The notes under the pieces were generated by a model, which worked only from the letters and a program-made list of their open reading frames with translations, was not told where the DNA came from and made no database searches. Positions 14,299 through 22,285 of a stretch of DNA of 32,107 nucleotides are shown here, in pieces. A program made the translations under genes and the position numbers. Source of the stretch: an uncultured Bacilli bacterium (GTDB lineage Bacteria > Bacillota_I > Bacilli_A > RF39 > UBA660); assembly GCA_905236935.1 (NCBI GenBank), contig CAJOQL010000088.1, positions 1 through 32,107 on the forward strand, in the 5' to 3' direction. Within the stretch, counting starts at the first letter, position 1. Every line of letters begins with the position of its first letter.

Positions 14299-16791
14299 CT
14301 ATAGTTTAAAATCATCTATAAAGTCATCAATAGTCATCTCTTTAATATTAGATTCGTCTTCCATCTTAACTTCAATATTTTCATCTAAAATTACTTTTAA
14401 TTCTTTAAGAGGAAATGCACTATCAATTTTTTGTTTACTAATAACAGATCCGGTTGATATTAAATCCATAATTGGAATATCACTATTCTTAATAAGAACA
14501 ATATCATCTTTACATTTATATCCTATATTATCTCTAGCATCTGTTACAAATGCATTAACTATCTTGTAATCTTTAGCCTTAACTTTCTTAATTAAAGTAG
14601 TACCTCTTTTAGCACGAGAAAGTAAATTTAATTCTTTTACCTTTATTCTCTTAGCAGTACCTTGATTAGTAAAGATATTAATATATTCATCATCAGAATT
14701 ATAAGTAAATCCTGCTACAACATTATCTTCTTTTAAGTTAATACCTTTAACTCCTGAGGTTTTAGCACCACTAACTGGTATTTCTGCAGTTGTATAATTT
14801 AAATAGTATCCAGTTTCAGTAATAAGAATAGTATTTGGTTTAGTAATTGATACATTAATTACTTCATCACCATCTTTTAATTTCATAGCAGTATATGGTT
14901 TATTATAACGAGTTACTATAAAGTCATTTAATAAAGTTTGCTTTACCATTCCTTCTTTAGTAAAGAATGTTACAATTGGGTTTTGTACTTCTTCATTTAT
15001 AACATAAGCACATACTACTTTTTCATCTGGACTTATTGTTATAATATTGCTTACATGTTTACCTAAATCTTTCCATTTACATGAAGGAATTTCATGAATT
15101 GGAATATATAAATAATTACCTAAAGATGTAAAGACACATAATTTATTTAAAGTATTAGTTTGCATGTAACTAATTACATAATCACCTGGTTTTAGAGCAG
15201 TTTCACCATCATTTGCACTATGACTCTTTAGACTTACTTTCTTTAAATATCCATCATTAGTTAAAATTAAAATAACATCTTCTTTTTGAATTAAATCTTT
15301 TTCATCTATTTTAATTTCAGTAACTTCTGCTTTAATTTCAGTTTTTCTAGGAATACCATATTCTTTTTTAATTCTTCTAAGTTCTTCTTTAATAACCATT
15401 TTAAGTTTATTTTCATCACTTAATATAGCACTTAATTGTTCAATAATCTTTCTTAAATTATTAAGTTTTTCTTCTAATATTGTAACATCAGTATTAGTTA
15501 AACGATATAATTGTAACATTACAATTGCAGTTGCTTGTTCTTCCGTAAAATCATATTCTTTTACTAAATTAGAAATTGCATCTTGTTTATTTTTACTATT
15601 ACGAATAATTCTAATTACTTCATCTAGTATACTTATAGCTTTAACTAAACCTTCCGTAATATGCATTTCACTTTTAGCAGTTGCTAGATCAAATTCAGTT
15701 CTTTTAGTTATTACCTCTTTTTGATGATCAATATAAGCATCTATAATTGGAATAATACCTAAAAGCCTAGGACGTCTCTTGTCAATACAAACCATATTAT
15801 AGTTATAAGTAGTTTGCAAGTCAGTATTTTTTAAAAGATATTTTAAAACTAACTCTTTATCAGCACCTGGTTTTAAATCAATAACTATTCTAATATTTGC
15901 TTCTTTATCAGATTCATCACGAACTTCAGCAATACCATCTATTTTCTTTTCATATCTAATATCATCTATTTTACGAACTAATAATAATTTATTAACTTCA
16001 AATGGTATTTCAGTTACAACTATTTGGTCTTTACCTTTATTTCTTTCAAATTCACATTTAGATGTTACAATTAATTTACCACGGCCAGTTTTAAAAGCAG
16101 ATTTTATTCCATCTAATCCTTCAACGATACCACCAGTTGGAAAGTCAGGACCTTTCATTATTTCAAAGATAGAATCTTCATGACAATTAGGACTATCTAT
16201 TCTCTTAATAACAGCATCACATACCTCAATTAAATTATGAGGAGGTATATTAGTAGCATATCCTGCACTTATTCCATTAGTACCATTAACTAGTAAATTA
16301 GGAAACTTAGCAGGAAGTACAGTTGGCTCTAGTAAAGTATCTGAATAGTTAGGAGCCATTATAACTGTATCTTTATCTAAATCTTTAAGAAGTTCTTCAC
16401 TAATTTTTGCTAAGCGACACTCTGTATAACGATAAGCAGCTGGCCCATCACCATCAATAGAACCATTATTGCCATCTACTTCAATTAGAATATGATTTTG
16501 TTTCCAATCTTGACTCATACGAATTAAAGCTTCATAAACTGATGTATCACCATGTGGATGATAATGTCCTAAAACATTACCTACAGCATTAGCACATTTC
16601 TTAAACTGTTTATCATAAGTATTTTTATCACGATACATAGCATAGATAATTCTTCTTTGAACAGGTTTTAAACCATCTCTAACATCAGGGATTGCTCTAT
16701 CCTGTATTATATACTTAGAATATCTAGCAAACCTAGAACCCATTATTTCTTCTAAACTATATTCATGTATTCTTTTTAATATTTCTTCCAT
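14299..16791 (-). CDS. parC: DNA topoisomerase IV subunit A
   Basis: The type IIA topoisomerase breakage-reunion subunit that decatenates replicated chromosomes, 830 residues. The N-terminal part shows IQDRAIPDVRDGLKPVQRR and the HPHGDTSVYEAL helix (quinolone-resistance region, Thr at the position of GrlA Ser80). The catalytic Tyr is in AAYRYTECRL. GNNGSIDGDGPAAYRYTE fits ParC/GrlA better than GyrA, and no GyrA-box (QRRGGKG) is visible in the C-terminal domain. The open frame begins at 16815, but ATG 16789-16791 has AGGTG upstream and begins MEEILKRIHEYSLEE as in the family. parE is not the upstream neighbour, unlike the common parE-parC arrangement of Firmicutes. Confidence 0.9.
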   Translation of the reverse strand: MEEILKRIHEYSLEEIMGSRFARYSKYIIQDRAIPDVRDGLKPVQRRIIYAMYRDKNTYDKQFKKCANAVGNVLGHYHPHGDTSVYEALIRMSQDWKQNHILIEVDGNNGSIDGDGPAAYRYTECRLAKISEELLKDLDKDTVIMAPNYSDTLLEPTVLPAKFPNLLVNGTNGISAGYATNIPPHNLIEVCDAVIKRIDSPNCHEDSIFEIMKGPDFPTGGIVEGLDGIKSAFKTGRGKLIVTSKCEFERNKGKDQIVVTEIPFEVNKLLLVRKIDDIRYEKKIDGIAEVRDESDKEANIRIVIDLKPGADKELVLKYLLKNTDLQTTYNYNMVCIDKRRPRLLGIIPIIDAYIDHQKEVITKRTEFDLATAKSEMHITEGLVKAISILDEVIRIIRNSKNKQDAISNLVKEYDFTEEQATAIVMLQLYRLTNTDVTILEEKLNNLRKIIEQLSAILSDENKLKMVIKEELRRIKKEYGIPRKTEIKAEVTEIKIDEKDLIQKEDVILILTNDGYLKKVSLKSHSANDGETALKPGDYVISYMQTNTLNKLCVFTSLGNYLYIPIHEIPSCKWKDLGKHVSNIITISPDEKVVCAYVINEEVQNPIVTFFTKEGMVKQTLLNDFIVTRYNKPYTAMKLKDGDEVINVSITKPNTILITETGYYLNYTTAEIPVSGAKTSGVKGINLKEDNVVAGFTYNSDDEYINIFTNQGTAKRIKVKELNLLSRAKRGTTLIKKVKAKDYKIVNAFVTDARDNIGYKCKDDIVLIKNSDIPIMDLISTGSVISKQKIDSAFPLKELKVILDENIEVKMEDESNIKEMTIDDFIDDFKL

Positions 16792-16875
16792 TACCACACC
16801 TACTTTTATTAGCATTATTTATTTTAACATAATTATTTATTAATTTGTATTCTTTTTAATTAACTTGTAAAAGAA

Positions 16876-16899
16876 AACCTAATATATTTCAATTAGGTT
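16876..16899 (-). terminator. intrinsic terminator, minus strand
   Basis: An 8-bp stem AACCTAAT/ATTAGGTT (16876-16883 with 16892-16899) is followed on the minus strand by TTTTCTTTT. It is the best-placed terminator for the secreted variable protein gene ending at 17054. Confidence 0.75.
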
Positions 16900-16923
16900 A
16901 ATTGGATTAGTCCTATTAATTAT

Positions 16924-16961
16924 AATACTTCAAAAGAGTTTTAAAAATCTTTTGAAGTATT
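16924..16961. terminator. 14-bp hairpin, terminator-like
   Basis: A perfect 14-bp stem (16924-16937 with 16948-16961) and 10-nt loop. The T-tail (TTTGTTT) is better on the plus strand, yet no plus-strand gene lies upstream. It may block antisense transcription or act together with the terminator at 16876. A further hairpin with 10-bp arms is at 16998-17021. Confidence 0.55.
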
Positions 16962-17053
16962 TTGTTTAATTTGATAGTATTTCTCGCTCTTAGTTTATTT
17001 GCACTAAGGATTTAGTGTAAATACTTTCTAGATTTAAGATTACGGCTTTAAAG

Positions 17054-18844
17054 TTAAGCACTTACTCCATTTATTACATAAGGACTTTGGGCAGTACCAT
17101 TACCACTAGATATCGTAGTTGTTGATTTTAGAGAAACTGTGGGGCGGACACCGCCGCTTTTACCGCTGACGTTGACGGCGTACAAGACGCCATAGTCATT
17201 AACGATCCAGATGCTAGCGAGAGAAGCGTCGAAGCAATTCGGCGACATAGTCCAGTAGTGAGAGTTCAATCCCGTATATAAGTAATAGGTACGATTAGAT
17301 TTATTGAATGCTCCACCTGCAAAGGCTACTTCATCTGCTGTGATTAATCCAATTGGGTAATCTAAATCTCCATTTCCTTTATTTTCTTTTGTTGCTTCCA
17401 TCGTATATTTTGAGATTGTTGGACTACCTTCTAATCCTTCATCTGGACATATTAATGTTGGCTTTGCATTTGCTATATTGTCTTCAGCACGTATTCTTGC
17501 TCTTGCACTAAAATATGATCTTGCTTCTCCTAATTGACCATAACCAGGGCCACTACTTCTTGATTTATCACCGCACCAGATGACATCTGCTAGATAATCT
17601 GAATATTTTTCTGTTGAGTTTTCTTCAACTACTTTGTTTATATTATTACCATACCATGTTTCTAGATATCCTAGTATTGTACTTTTACTTATATTATCTT
17701 GCGCACCAGTTTGGGCACCAGTTATTGGATCTGGATTTGTGTAAAGGGTTGTTGAATCAGGCTTTCCATACATAAATCCTACTCCACTGGCTGTTTGATA
17801 TAAGTCGCCTGTTGATTCCCCATCACTTTTAGTATATGTTCTTGAGTTAAATGCACCAGTTCTTACTGGCTCTTTACCATCACAATTATTATCATCATTC
17901 CATAAAATTAATTTAATATTACCCAAACCATCCACTCTTACTATTTTCCAACATTTTTCGGCAAATAATACATAGTTATTATTTACATTTCCTCTATAAT
18001 AATATGATAACCCATAATCATCTTCAGTACTTGCAATTAATGCTTCATTTTCTAAATTAATTGCTTTTCCTGGTTCAGTTAGTGGTGTTCTAATAATATT
18101 ATCAGTTCTTATGGCTTTAAGTAGAGTTGTACTACCATTAATAGTGTTTGATGTCCACCAATTGTCTGGAGCTGCTTCTTCAGTTCGAACTGTTTCACTA
18201 GCAAGAATTTTTACATCAACTTTATCAGAACTTGTTAAATTTTCTGCTGAATAGTCTAACCACATACGATATTCAAATGTTTGACTATCATTGGCTGGCA
18301 ACCCAACATGTTCCATTTTGTATCGATGAATTTGATTTGCTACTTGTGGTTCAGGATTAGTAGTTGGATCTGTTTCATCATCTATATCATCATCTATATC
18401 ATCATCACCTTCATCTTCTCCATCTTCAGGATTAGTTTCAGTTTCAACATTAATAGTTTCAAATAGTTTATAATTAGATAATAATTTAGGCATAATACCA
18501 TCATGGCCTTTACTAATAGCGGCTTTTATTAAAGATGGTGCTATTGTAGATGTAGCTTGATATTCTACTCCTAAATCTACTCCAATAAAATGGTCACAAT
18601 TGTTTGTAACTGTAAATGTATATGGGGTTTGCAATACTCCTTCTTCATCCTTAATAGGATAAGCTGCACTTATAGATATAGCATCTCCACCTGTTATTGT
18701 TACATCTAAACAATTATAGGTTGAAATTGTATTGTTACCTTCTTGTGTTTGGACTTTTTCAAATAGAGCAAAACTTGTTCCTAATGCAGTTACTAGTAAT
18801 ACTCCTATTAAAGCTACTATAATAGTTATTCTTTTATTAATCAT
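17054..18844 (-). CDS. secreted/surface protein with DGR-type variable C-terminal domain
   Basis: 596 residues. Residues 1-26 are a signal peptide or anchor (MINKRITIIV, hydrophobic core, SFA). An N-terminal region with Cys45 and Cys83 follows, recalling small SipW-processed or TasA-like surface proteins (weak impression). An extremely acidic linker lies at 137-168, then a large C-terminal domain. The end resembles FGE/C-type-lectin-like variable proteins: HYWTMSPN, a variable stretch, GGVRPTVSLKS and NGTAQSPYVI. Codons 536-568 (17141-17239) end in C in 21 of 33 cases, strongly unlike the AT-rich remainder, as expected for NNC codons made from AAC by adenine mutagenesis in a diversity-generating retroelement. 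Ligand binding at the surface is inferred. AAGGAT precedes ATG 18842-18844. Confidence 0.75.
   Translation of the reverse strand: MINKRITIIVALIGVLLVTALGTSFALFEKVQTQEGNNTISTYNCLDVTITGGDAISISAAYPIKDEEGVLQTPYTFTVTNNCDHFIGVDLGVEYQATSTIAPSLIKAAISKGHDGIMPKLLSNYKLFETINVETETNPEDGEDEGDDDIDDDIDDETDPTTNPEPQVANQIHRYKMEHVGLPANDSQTFEYRMWLDYSAENLTSSDKVDVKILASETVRTEEAAPDNWWTSNTINGSTTLLKAIRTDNIIRTPLTEPGKAINLENEALIASTEDDYGLSYYYRGNVNNNYVLFAEKCWKIVRVDGLGNIKLILWNDDNNCDGKEPVRTGAFNSRTYTKSDGESTGDLYQTASGVGFMYGKPDSTTLYTNPDPITGAQTGAQDNISKSTILGYLETWYGNNINKVVEENSTEKYSDYLADVIWCGDKSRSSGPGYGQLGEARSYFSARARIRAEDNIANAKPTLICPDEGLEGSPTISKYTMEATKENKGNGDLDYPIGLITADEVAFAGGAFNKSNRTYYLYTGLNSHYWTMSPNCFDASLASIWIVNDYGVLYAVNVSGKSGGVRPTVSLKSTTTISSGNGTAQSPYVINGVSA
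17131..17256 (-). other. candidate DGR variable region (VR)
   Basis: A GC-rich island within an AT-rich gene. On the coding strand it runs from TGGACTATGTCGCCG (about 17256-17240) through the 33 variable-type codons at 17141-17239 to a 3' block CCGCCCCACAGTTTCTC. That block could serve as the initiation-of-mutagenic-homology site. Invariant-looking codons keep the genome's usual T-ending form (GCT, TCT, GTT, AAT), while putative variable ones end in C. No second copy (template repeat) and no reverse transcriptase gene lie in this window. Confidence 0.65.
18360..18440 (-). repeat. acidic-linker codon repeats
   Basis: The linker of the variable protein is encoded by short GAT/GAA-rich repeats giving DDDIDDDIDDE. 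On the plus strand this appears as alternating ATCATCTAT and ATCATC units. Such tracts can change length by slippage; a multiple-of-three change would keep the frame. Confidence 0.6.
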
Positions 18845-18955
18845 ATTATCATATCCTTAACTATAACAATAATATCATAAATTAAAATAATAAGTAAATA
18901 TAAATATCTAAAAAGGCCTCTTTTTTATACATCTTTAATGTAAAATAAAGTTCAT

Positions 18956-19040
18956 CAAAAAGAAAGATTGCATTGGCATTGCTAGATGTTACAGCAAGTT
19001 TAGTAGGGCTAACATGTGTTAGTGCTAAGCGCCGCTTAAA
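18956..19040. other. compositionally distinct intergenic segment
   Basis: The gap 18845-19053 contains an AT-rich leader for the variable protein gene (to about 18900), a small GGCC-centred hairpin (about 18911-18927) and then about 80 bp of clearly higher GC. This last part has an open minus-strand frame without a start codon (from about 19037, reading KRRLALTHVSPTKLAV, then NANAIFLFDELYF). It could be a gene remnant or part of a mobile or repeated element. I cannot identify it. Confidence 0.4.
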
Positions 19041-19053
19041 ATGGAATTATATT

Positions 19054-20261
19054 TTATATACTATTATCTAATAAGAAATCTATAATATTTAAATGCTTAA
19101 TACCATCTTTAGAATAATCATAATTATCCATAGATATTACATACTTTGGATAATTATCTTCAATATATTTAAAAGCTCCAAATTCTCTTTGAATTGTTTC
19201 TTCTCTATTAATTCCATCAAGTTGATAAGTAACTTGAAAATATTTAGTTTCATTATCTTTTTTTGCTATAAAATCAACTTTTCCATTTTTTGTTTTACCA
19301 ATATAAACTGTATATCCTCTAGATATAAGTTCATTTAAAACTATATTTTCCAATATAATATAATTTTTAAATTCAGGATTATTGTTTTTTATTTGAGCTA
19401 TTCCTAAGTCAACAGAATAGTATTTATTTAAAGTTTTTAATACAGATTTACCACTTATATCATAGCGATATATTTTTCTTAAAATTAATGCTTTACATAA
19501 TGCATCTGTATATTGATATAATGTTTCAGTAGAAATCTTTTTATATTCTTTTTCCAAATACTTACTAATATTATCAGCTGAAAACTCTCTACCAGTAGTT
19601 TCTATTAAATATTGTAATATCATATTGAATAAAATAGTATCTTTTAGTTTTAATCTTTTAACTACATCTCTTAATATTATTGAATCAAATACACTATGCA
19701 AATAATTTTTAATATCTTTTTCATTAGTAAAATCGCATCTATTTGGTAGTCCTCCCCATTTAGCATAATCCCAAAAAGTATTTATATCTTTTCCATTTTT
19801 GTCTGTTAATTCAATATATTCTTGATATGATAATGGATTGATATTAAATATTACATATCTTCCTGAAAGATCTGATGATAATTCTTAAGATAGCAAGGTA
19901 CTATTGGACCCAGTAATAAATATGCTTATATTTTTTACTGATGCTCGCAAAGAATTTATTACTTTATCAAATTTATCAACATTTTGAATCTCGTCTAGAA
20001 ATAAATAATAAATTTTATCATCATTAATTTGTTCTTTGACATATTTATTTAGTTTTTTATAGTCAAGATATTCTTCGAATTCAACAAATTCAAAATTTAT
20101 ATATAATATGACTATTATCTATTTTCCTTTTCTTTAATTCATCAATTATTTGCTCCAATATAACTGACTTTCCACATCTTCTTATTCCAACTAAAATTTT
20201 TTATTAAATTAGAATCATAAAAACCTCTAATTTGTGATAAATATTTTTCTCTAATTAACAT
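19054..20261 (-). pseudogene. decayed AAA_14 / DUF4143 ATPase gene
   Basis: The minus strand from ATG 20259-20261 encodes a full AAA_14 ATPase in pieces: MLIREKYLSQIRGFYD, Walker A (VGIRRCGKS), Walker B (YYLFLDEIQNV), the ITGSNS sensor, and an intact 215-codon DUF4143 C-terminal part (19054-19701). At least three lesions break it. One is a frameshift in the six-T run at 20197-20202. A second frameshift lies in the TA-rich stretch at about 20096-20103. The third is a TAA nonsense codon at 19885-19887 between LLS and ELSS. The 3' part ends VDFIAKKDNETKYFQVTY, a PD-(D/E)XK-like pattern. Sequencing errors could explain one lesion but hardly all three. The full product would be about 400 residues, like its relative at 116-1330. 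Confidence 0.85.
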
Positions 20262-20310
20262 TCTTATCGCCTCTAGTAGCATTATATAATAGAAGAAAAT
20301 AATTATAAAA

Positions 20311-20332
20311 TTATTTCGTTGTATCGAAATAA
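20311..20332. promoter_or_regulatory. palindromic operator-like site upstream of the ATPase pseudogene
   Basis: TTATTTCG (20311-20318), six bases, then CGAAATAA (20325-20332): a perfect 8-bp inverted repeat. Another TTATTTCG half-site lies at 20350-20357. The palindrome sits just upstream of a weak TTTATA -35 (20304-20309) and TATAAT -10 (20281-20286) reading on the minus strand. The rest of 20262-20483 shows no gene. Confidence 0.65.
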
Positions 20333-20415
20333 CTTTTATTTTTTGAAAATTATTTCGGCGGGCTTTGAGATTTTAACTATTAAGTAAATAGTTTAATAAT
20401 ATTTTTCTAACACTA

Positions 20416-20456
20416 TGTGAAACTTTTTTAATATTTTTTCCTTAAAAAGTTTCACA
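20416..20456. terminator. 13-bp hairpin downstream of rpmA
   Basis: TGTGAAACTTTTT (20416-20428) pairs with 20444-20456 around a 15-nt loop. The T-tail follows on the plus strand, not on the minus strand where rpmA is read. It lies just after the rpmA stop and is probably its 3'-end structure, or a barrier to plus-strand reading. Confidence 0.5.
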
Positions 20457-20483
20457 TTTTTATTTAAAAATAAAAAGTAAGTA

Positions 20484-20771
20484 TTATGCTAATTCATAAA
20501 CACTTACTTTTTTCTTATCTTTTCCTAATCTTTCATACTTTACTGTTCCATCGATTAGAGCATATAATGTATGATCTTTTCCCATTCCAACATTTTTACC
20601 TGGATAGATTTTAGTACCTCTTTGACGATATATAATATTACCAGCTTTAGCTGTTTGTCCATCAGATAATTTAGCACCTAATCTACGGCCTTCAGAATCT
20701 CTACCGTTTTGAGTAGAACCTTGAGCCTTAACATGAGCAAAACGTTGAATGTTTAATTTTAAAAATAACAT
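20484..20771 (-). CDS. rpmA: 50S ribosomal protein L27 with cleavable N-terminal extension
   Basis: 96 residues. L27 sits near the peptidyl transferase centre. The core [38 protein letters not shown] and [13 protein letters not shown] are classic. Firmicute L27 carries an N-terminal extension (typically LNLQFF before AHKK) that the protease Prp removes. Here it reads LKLNIQRF before AHVKA, so the site has Arg in place of the first Phe. An upstream TTG keeps the frame open to 20789, but ATG 20769-20771 with GAAGGA is the start. The prp gene ends one base upstream (TAA-A-ATG), so translation is coupled. Confidence 0.96.
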   Translation of the reverse strand: MLFLKLNIQRFAHVKAQGSTQNGRDSEGRRLGAKLSDGQTAKAGNIIYRQRGTKIYPGKNVGMGKDHTLYALIDGTVKYERLGKDKKKVSVYELA

Positions 20772-20772
20772 T

Positions 20773-21069
20773 TTATCCTTCCCTTTCAACTTTGATATTT
20801 TTCGGATAATCTAAAGATAAATTAGTTAATAATTCTTTTAGATTATTTAATAGTTTATATAATAAATCATCATTTTTTATTATTGTGATTTTTATAGTAA
20901 CCCCATCATCTTCGTATACTAGACCATTAGGACTTACTATATGCATATCATTTACTGAAGCTGTTACAATACTTGATACAGCTGCACAAACAATATCTTT
21001 ACCATAATCATCAAAGTTTGCATGCCCCCTAATAATTATGGAATTATCATTAATTTTTACTTTAATCAT
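20773..21069 (-). CDS. prp: ribosomal-processing cysteine protease Prp (YsxB family)
   Basis: 98 residues, normal length. It cleaves the N-terminal extension of L27, an essential maturation step in Firmicutes. The catalytic His is in [11 protein letters not shown] and the catalytic Cys in DIVCAAVSS. It lies between rplU and rpmA as in Bacillus and Staphylococcus, directly next to its substrate. ATG 21067-21069 follows the rplU stop by 5 nt. Confidence 0.93.
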   Translation of the reverse strand: MIKVKINDNSIIIRGHANFDDYGKDIVCAAVSSIVTASVNDMHIVSPNGLVYEDDGVTIKITIIKNDDLLYKLLNNLKELLTNLSLDYPKNIKVEREG

Positions 21070-21074
21070 AATAA

Positions 21075-21374
21075 TTAACCAACAATTTTCTTAACTACTA
21101 ATTTAGTATAAGGTTGTCTATGACCTTGAGTCTTACGATATTTCTTCTTAGGTCTGTATTTGAAAACAAGAATCTTCTTTTGTTTACCATGTTTAGCAAC
21201 TTCGCAAGTAACTTTAGCACCACTTACATATGGAGTTCCAGTTTTTTCTCCAACAGCTAATACTGTATCAAAATCAATTGTTGTTCCTTCTTCAGCATTT
21301 AGTTTTTCAACATAAATAGTGTCGCCTTCACCAACATAGTATTGTTTTCCACCAGTTACAAATATAGCTTTCAT
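21075..21374 (-). CDS. rplU: 50S ribosomal protein L21
   Basis: 99 residues with the family start [18 protein letters not shown] and a basic C-terminus ([19 protein letters not shown]). It binds 23S rRNA early in 50S assembly. The frame is open from 21431, but ATG 21372-21374 has a perfect AAAGGAGG site upstream. It leads an rplU-prp-rpmA operon driven by a consensus promoter at 21479-21507 and a structured leader. Confidence 0.96.
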   Translation of the reverse strand: MKAIFVTGGKQYYVGEGDTIYVEKLNAEEGTTIDFDTVLAVGEKTGTPYVSGAKVTCEVAKHGKQKKILVFKYRPKKKYRKTQGHRQPYTKLVVKKIVG

Positions 21375-21478
21375 TAATTTATCCTCCTTTTCTATTTTTT
21401 TAGGACTCGCCCTTAAGGTGTGGAAATCCAACTTTTTACCTTTTTAGTGCGGTTTATAAATTAATTACAAACAACTAG
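21375..21478 (-). promoter_or_regulatory. candidate L21 leader (autoregulatory 5' UTR)
   Basis: The ~100-nt leader between promoter and rplU contains a conserved-looking, GC-richer element at about 21401-21429. On the RNA it reads GGATTTCCACACCTTAAGGG, then CGAGTCC, with outer GGA/TCC arms around a CCTTAAGG core. Firmicute rplU genes are known to carry an L21 leader family. I call it from position and this block; a covariance search would decide. Confidence 0.6.
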
Positions 21479-21507
21479 ATAATACCAAAATTACCCCTTA
21501 TTGTCAA
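21479..21507 (-). promoter_or_regulatory. consensus sigma-A promoter of rplU-prp-rpmA
   Basis: TTGACA (21502-21507), exactly 17 bp of spacer, and TATTAT (21479-21484) on the minus strand. The -35 overlaps the last codons of the M50 protease gene, so the ribosomal operon can be transcribed independently of the upstream genes. Confidence 0.9.
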
Positions 21508-22285
21508 ATAGTTTTGCTAAAATTTTATATTCTTCTATGTTATTAATAAAATTATAACGGTTTTTATAAATATTTTTAATATTCTTAATATTTTTGATTT
21601 TTTGATGTTTAACTTTATATAAGAATCTTTCTAATAAAAACTTATTAAAGATATATTTAGAACTTAAAATATCTGTATATGTTTTATAAAATAAATATAT
21701 AATAAGCATAATTAAATTTAAGTTTATACTATTTAGAAAAATAAATAATATTATCCCTATTAAACTAATAAAACTAACTAATTTAAGAGATAATCTATAT
21801 GGTATAAATCTTTCTAAAATGCTAATTAGTATTTTAGAGCCATCTAAAGGTATAATTGGTATTATATTAAATAAAATGATATTTTTATTATATATTAGAA
21901 ATATATTATAAGTTAAAATAGTTATTATATTTAAAGTAAATAATAAATTAAAAATATAATACATTATTACTTGCATTATTATTCCTGCAAGTGAAATTAA
22001 TAATAGTTTATTACTATTTAAGTTATATTTAATATCAGTATTAATAATACTACCAAAAGGCATTATAGATATACTTTTAATAGATACTTTAAATATTTTC
22101 ATAAGAATAATGTGTCCTAAATCATGAAAAAATAAAATAATACTTATTATTAAAAAATAATTAAAGTAACCACATAATATAAAACTAGATATTATAAAAT
22201 AACTTAAAGGATGAACTTTTATTTTCATAAATCTATTAAATATTATTTTAATATACTTTAAAAAAGACCTATTTTTTACTATCAA
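21491..22285 (-). CDS. M50 site-2-protease-like membrane protein (SpoIVFB-like)
   Basis: Up to 264 residues with several hydrophobic segments. KIKVHPLSYFIISS near the N-terminus resembles the SpoIVFB start, and the gene is next to rplU as spoIVFB is in Bacillus. The metal motif expected as HExxH reads FFHDLGH, with Asp for the catalytic Glu. The second motif IIPLDG supplies the conserved Asp. Intramembrane proteolysis is the family activity; whether this variant cleaves is uncertain. SpoIVFA is absent. The start is uncertain: TTG 22283-22285 overlaps the phosphorylase gene by 17 bp, while ATG 22226-22228 aligns better with SpoIVFB; neither has a good ribosome binding site. Confidence 0.75.
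   Translation of the reverse strand: MIVKNRSFLKYIKIIFNRFMKIKVHPLSYFIISSFILCGYFNYFLIISIILFFHDLGHIILMKIFKVSIKSISIMPFGSIINTDIKYNLNSNKLLLISLAGIIMQVIMYYIFNLLFTLNIITILTYNIFLIYNKNIILFNIIPIIPLDGSKILISILERFIPYRLSLKLVSFISLIGIILFIFLNSINLNLIMLIIYLFYKTYTDILSSKYIFNKFLLERFLYKVKHQKIKNIKNIKNIYKNRYNFINNIEEYKILAKLFDNKG

Noticed and set aside
14299..16791. gyrA rather than parC
   Set aside because: GNNGSIDGDGPAAYRYTE and the lack of a GyrA-box favour topoisomerase IV subunit A.
18281..18466. 61-codon plus-strand ORF
   Set aside because: Antisense to the acidic-linker repeats of the variable protein; the low-complexity sequence follows from the repeat.
18845..19053. DGR template repeat
   Set aside because: I looked for the variable-region flanks (TGGACTATGTC and CCCACAGTTTC) here and elsewhere in the window and found only the copy within the gene.
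19093..19338. 81-codon plus-strand ORF
   Set aside because: Antisense shadow of the pseudogene's C-terminal part.
19054..19701. 215-codon ORF as an independent gene
   Set aside because: The reading frame continues upstream through a nonsense codon and frameshifts into a recognisable AAA_14 N-terminus, so it is the 3' part of a pseudogene.
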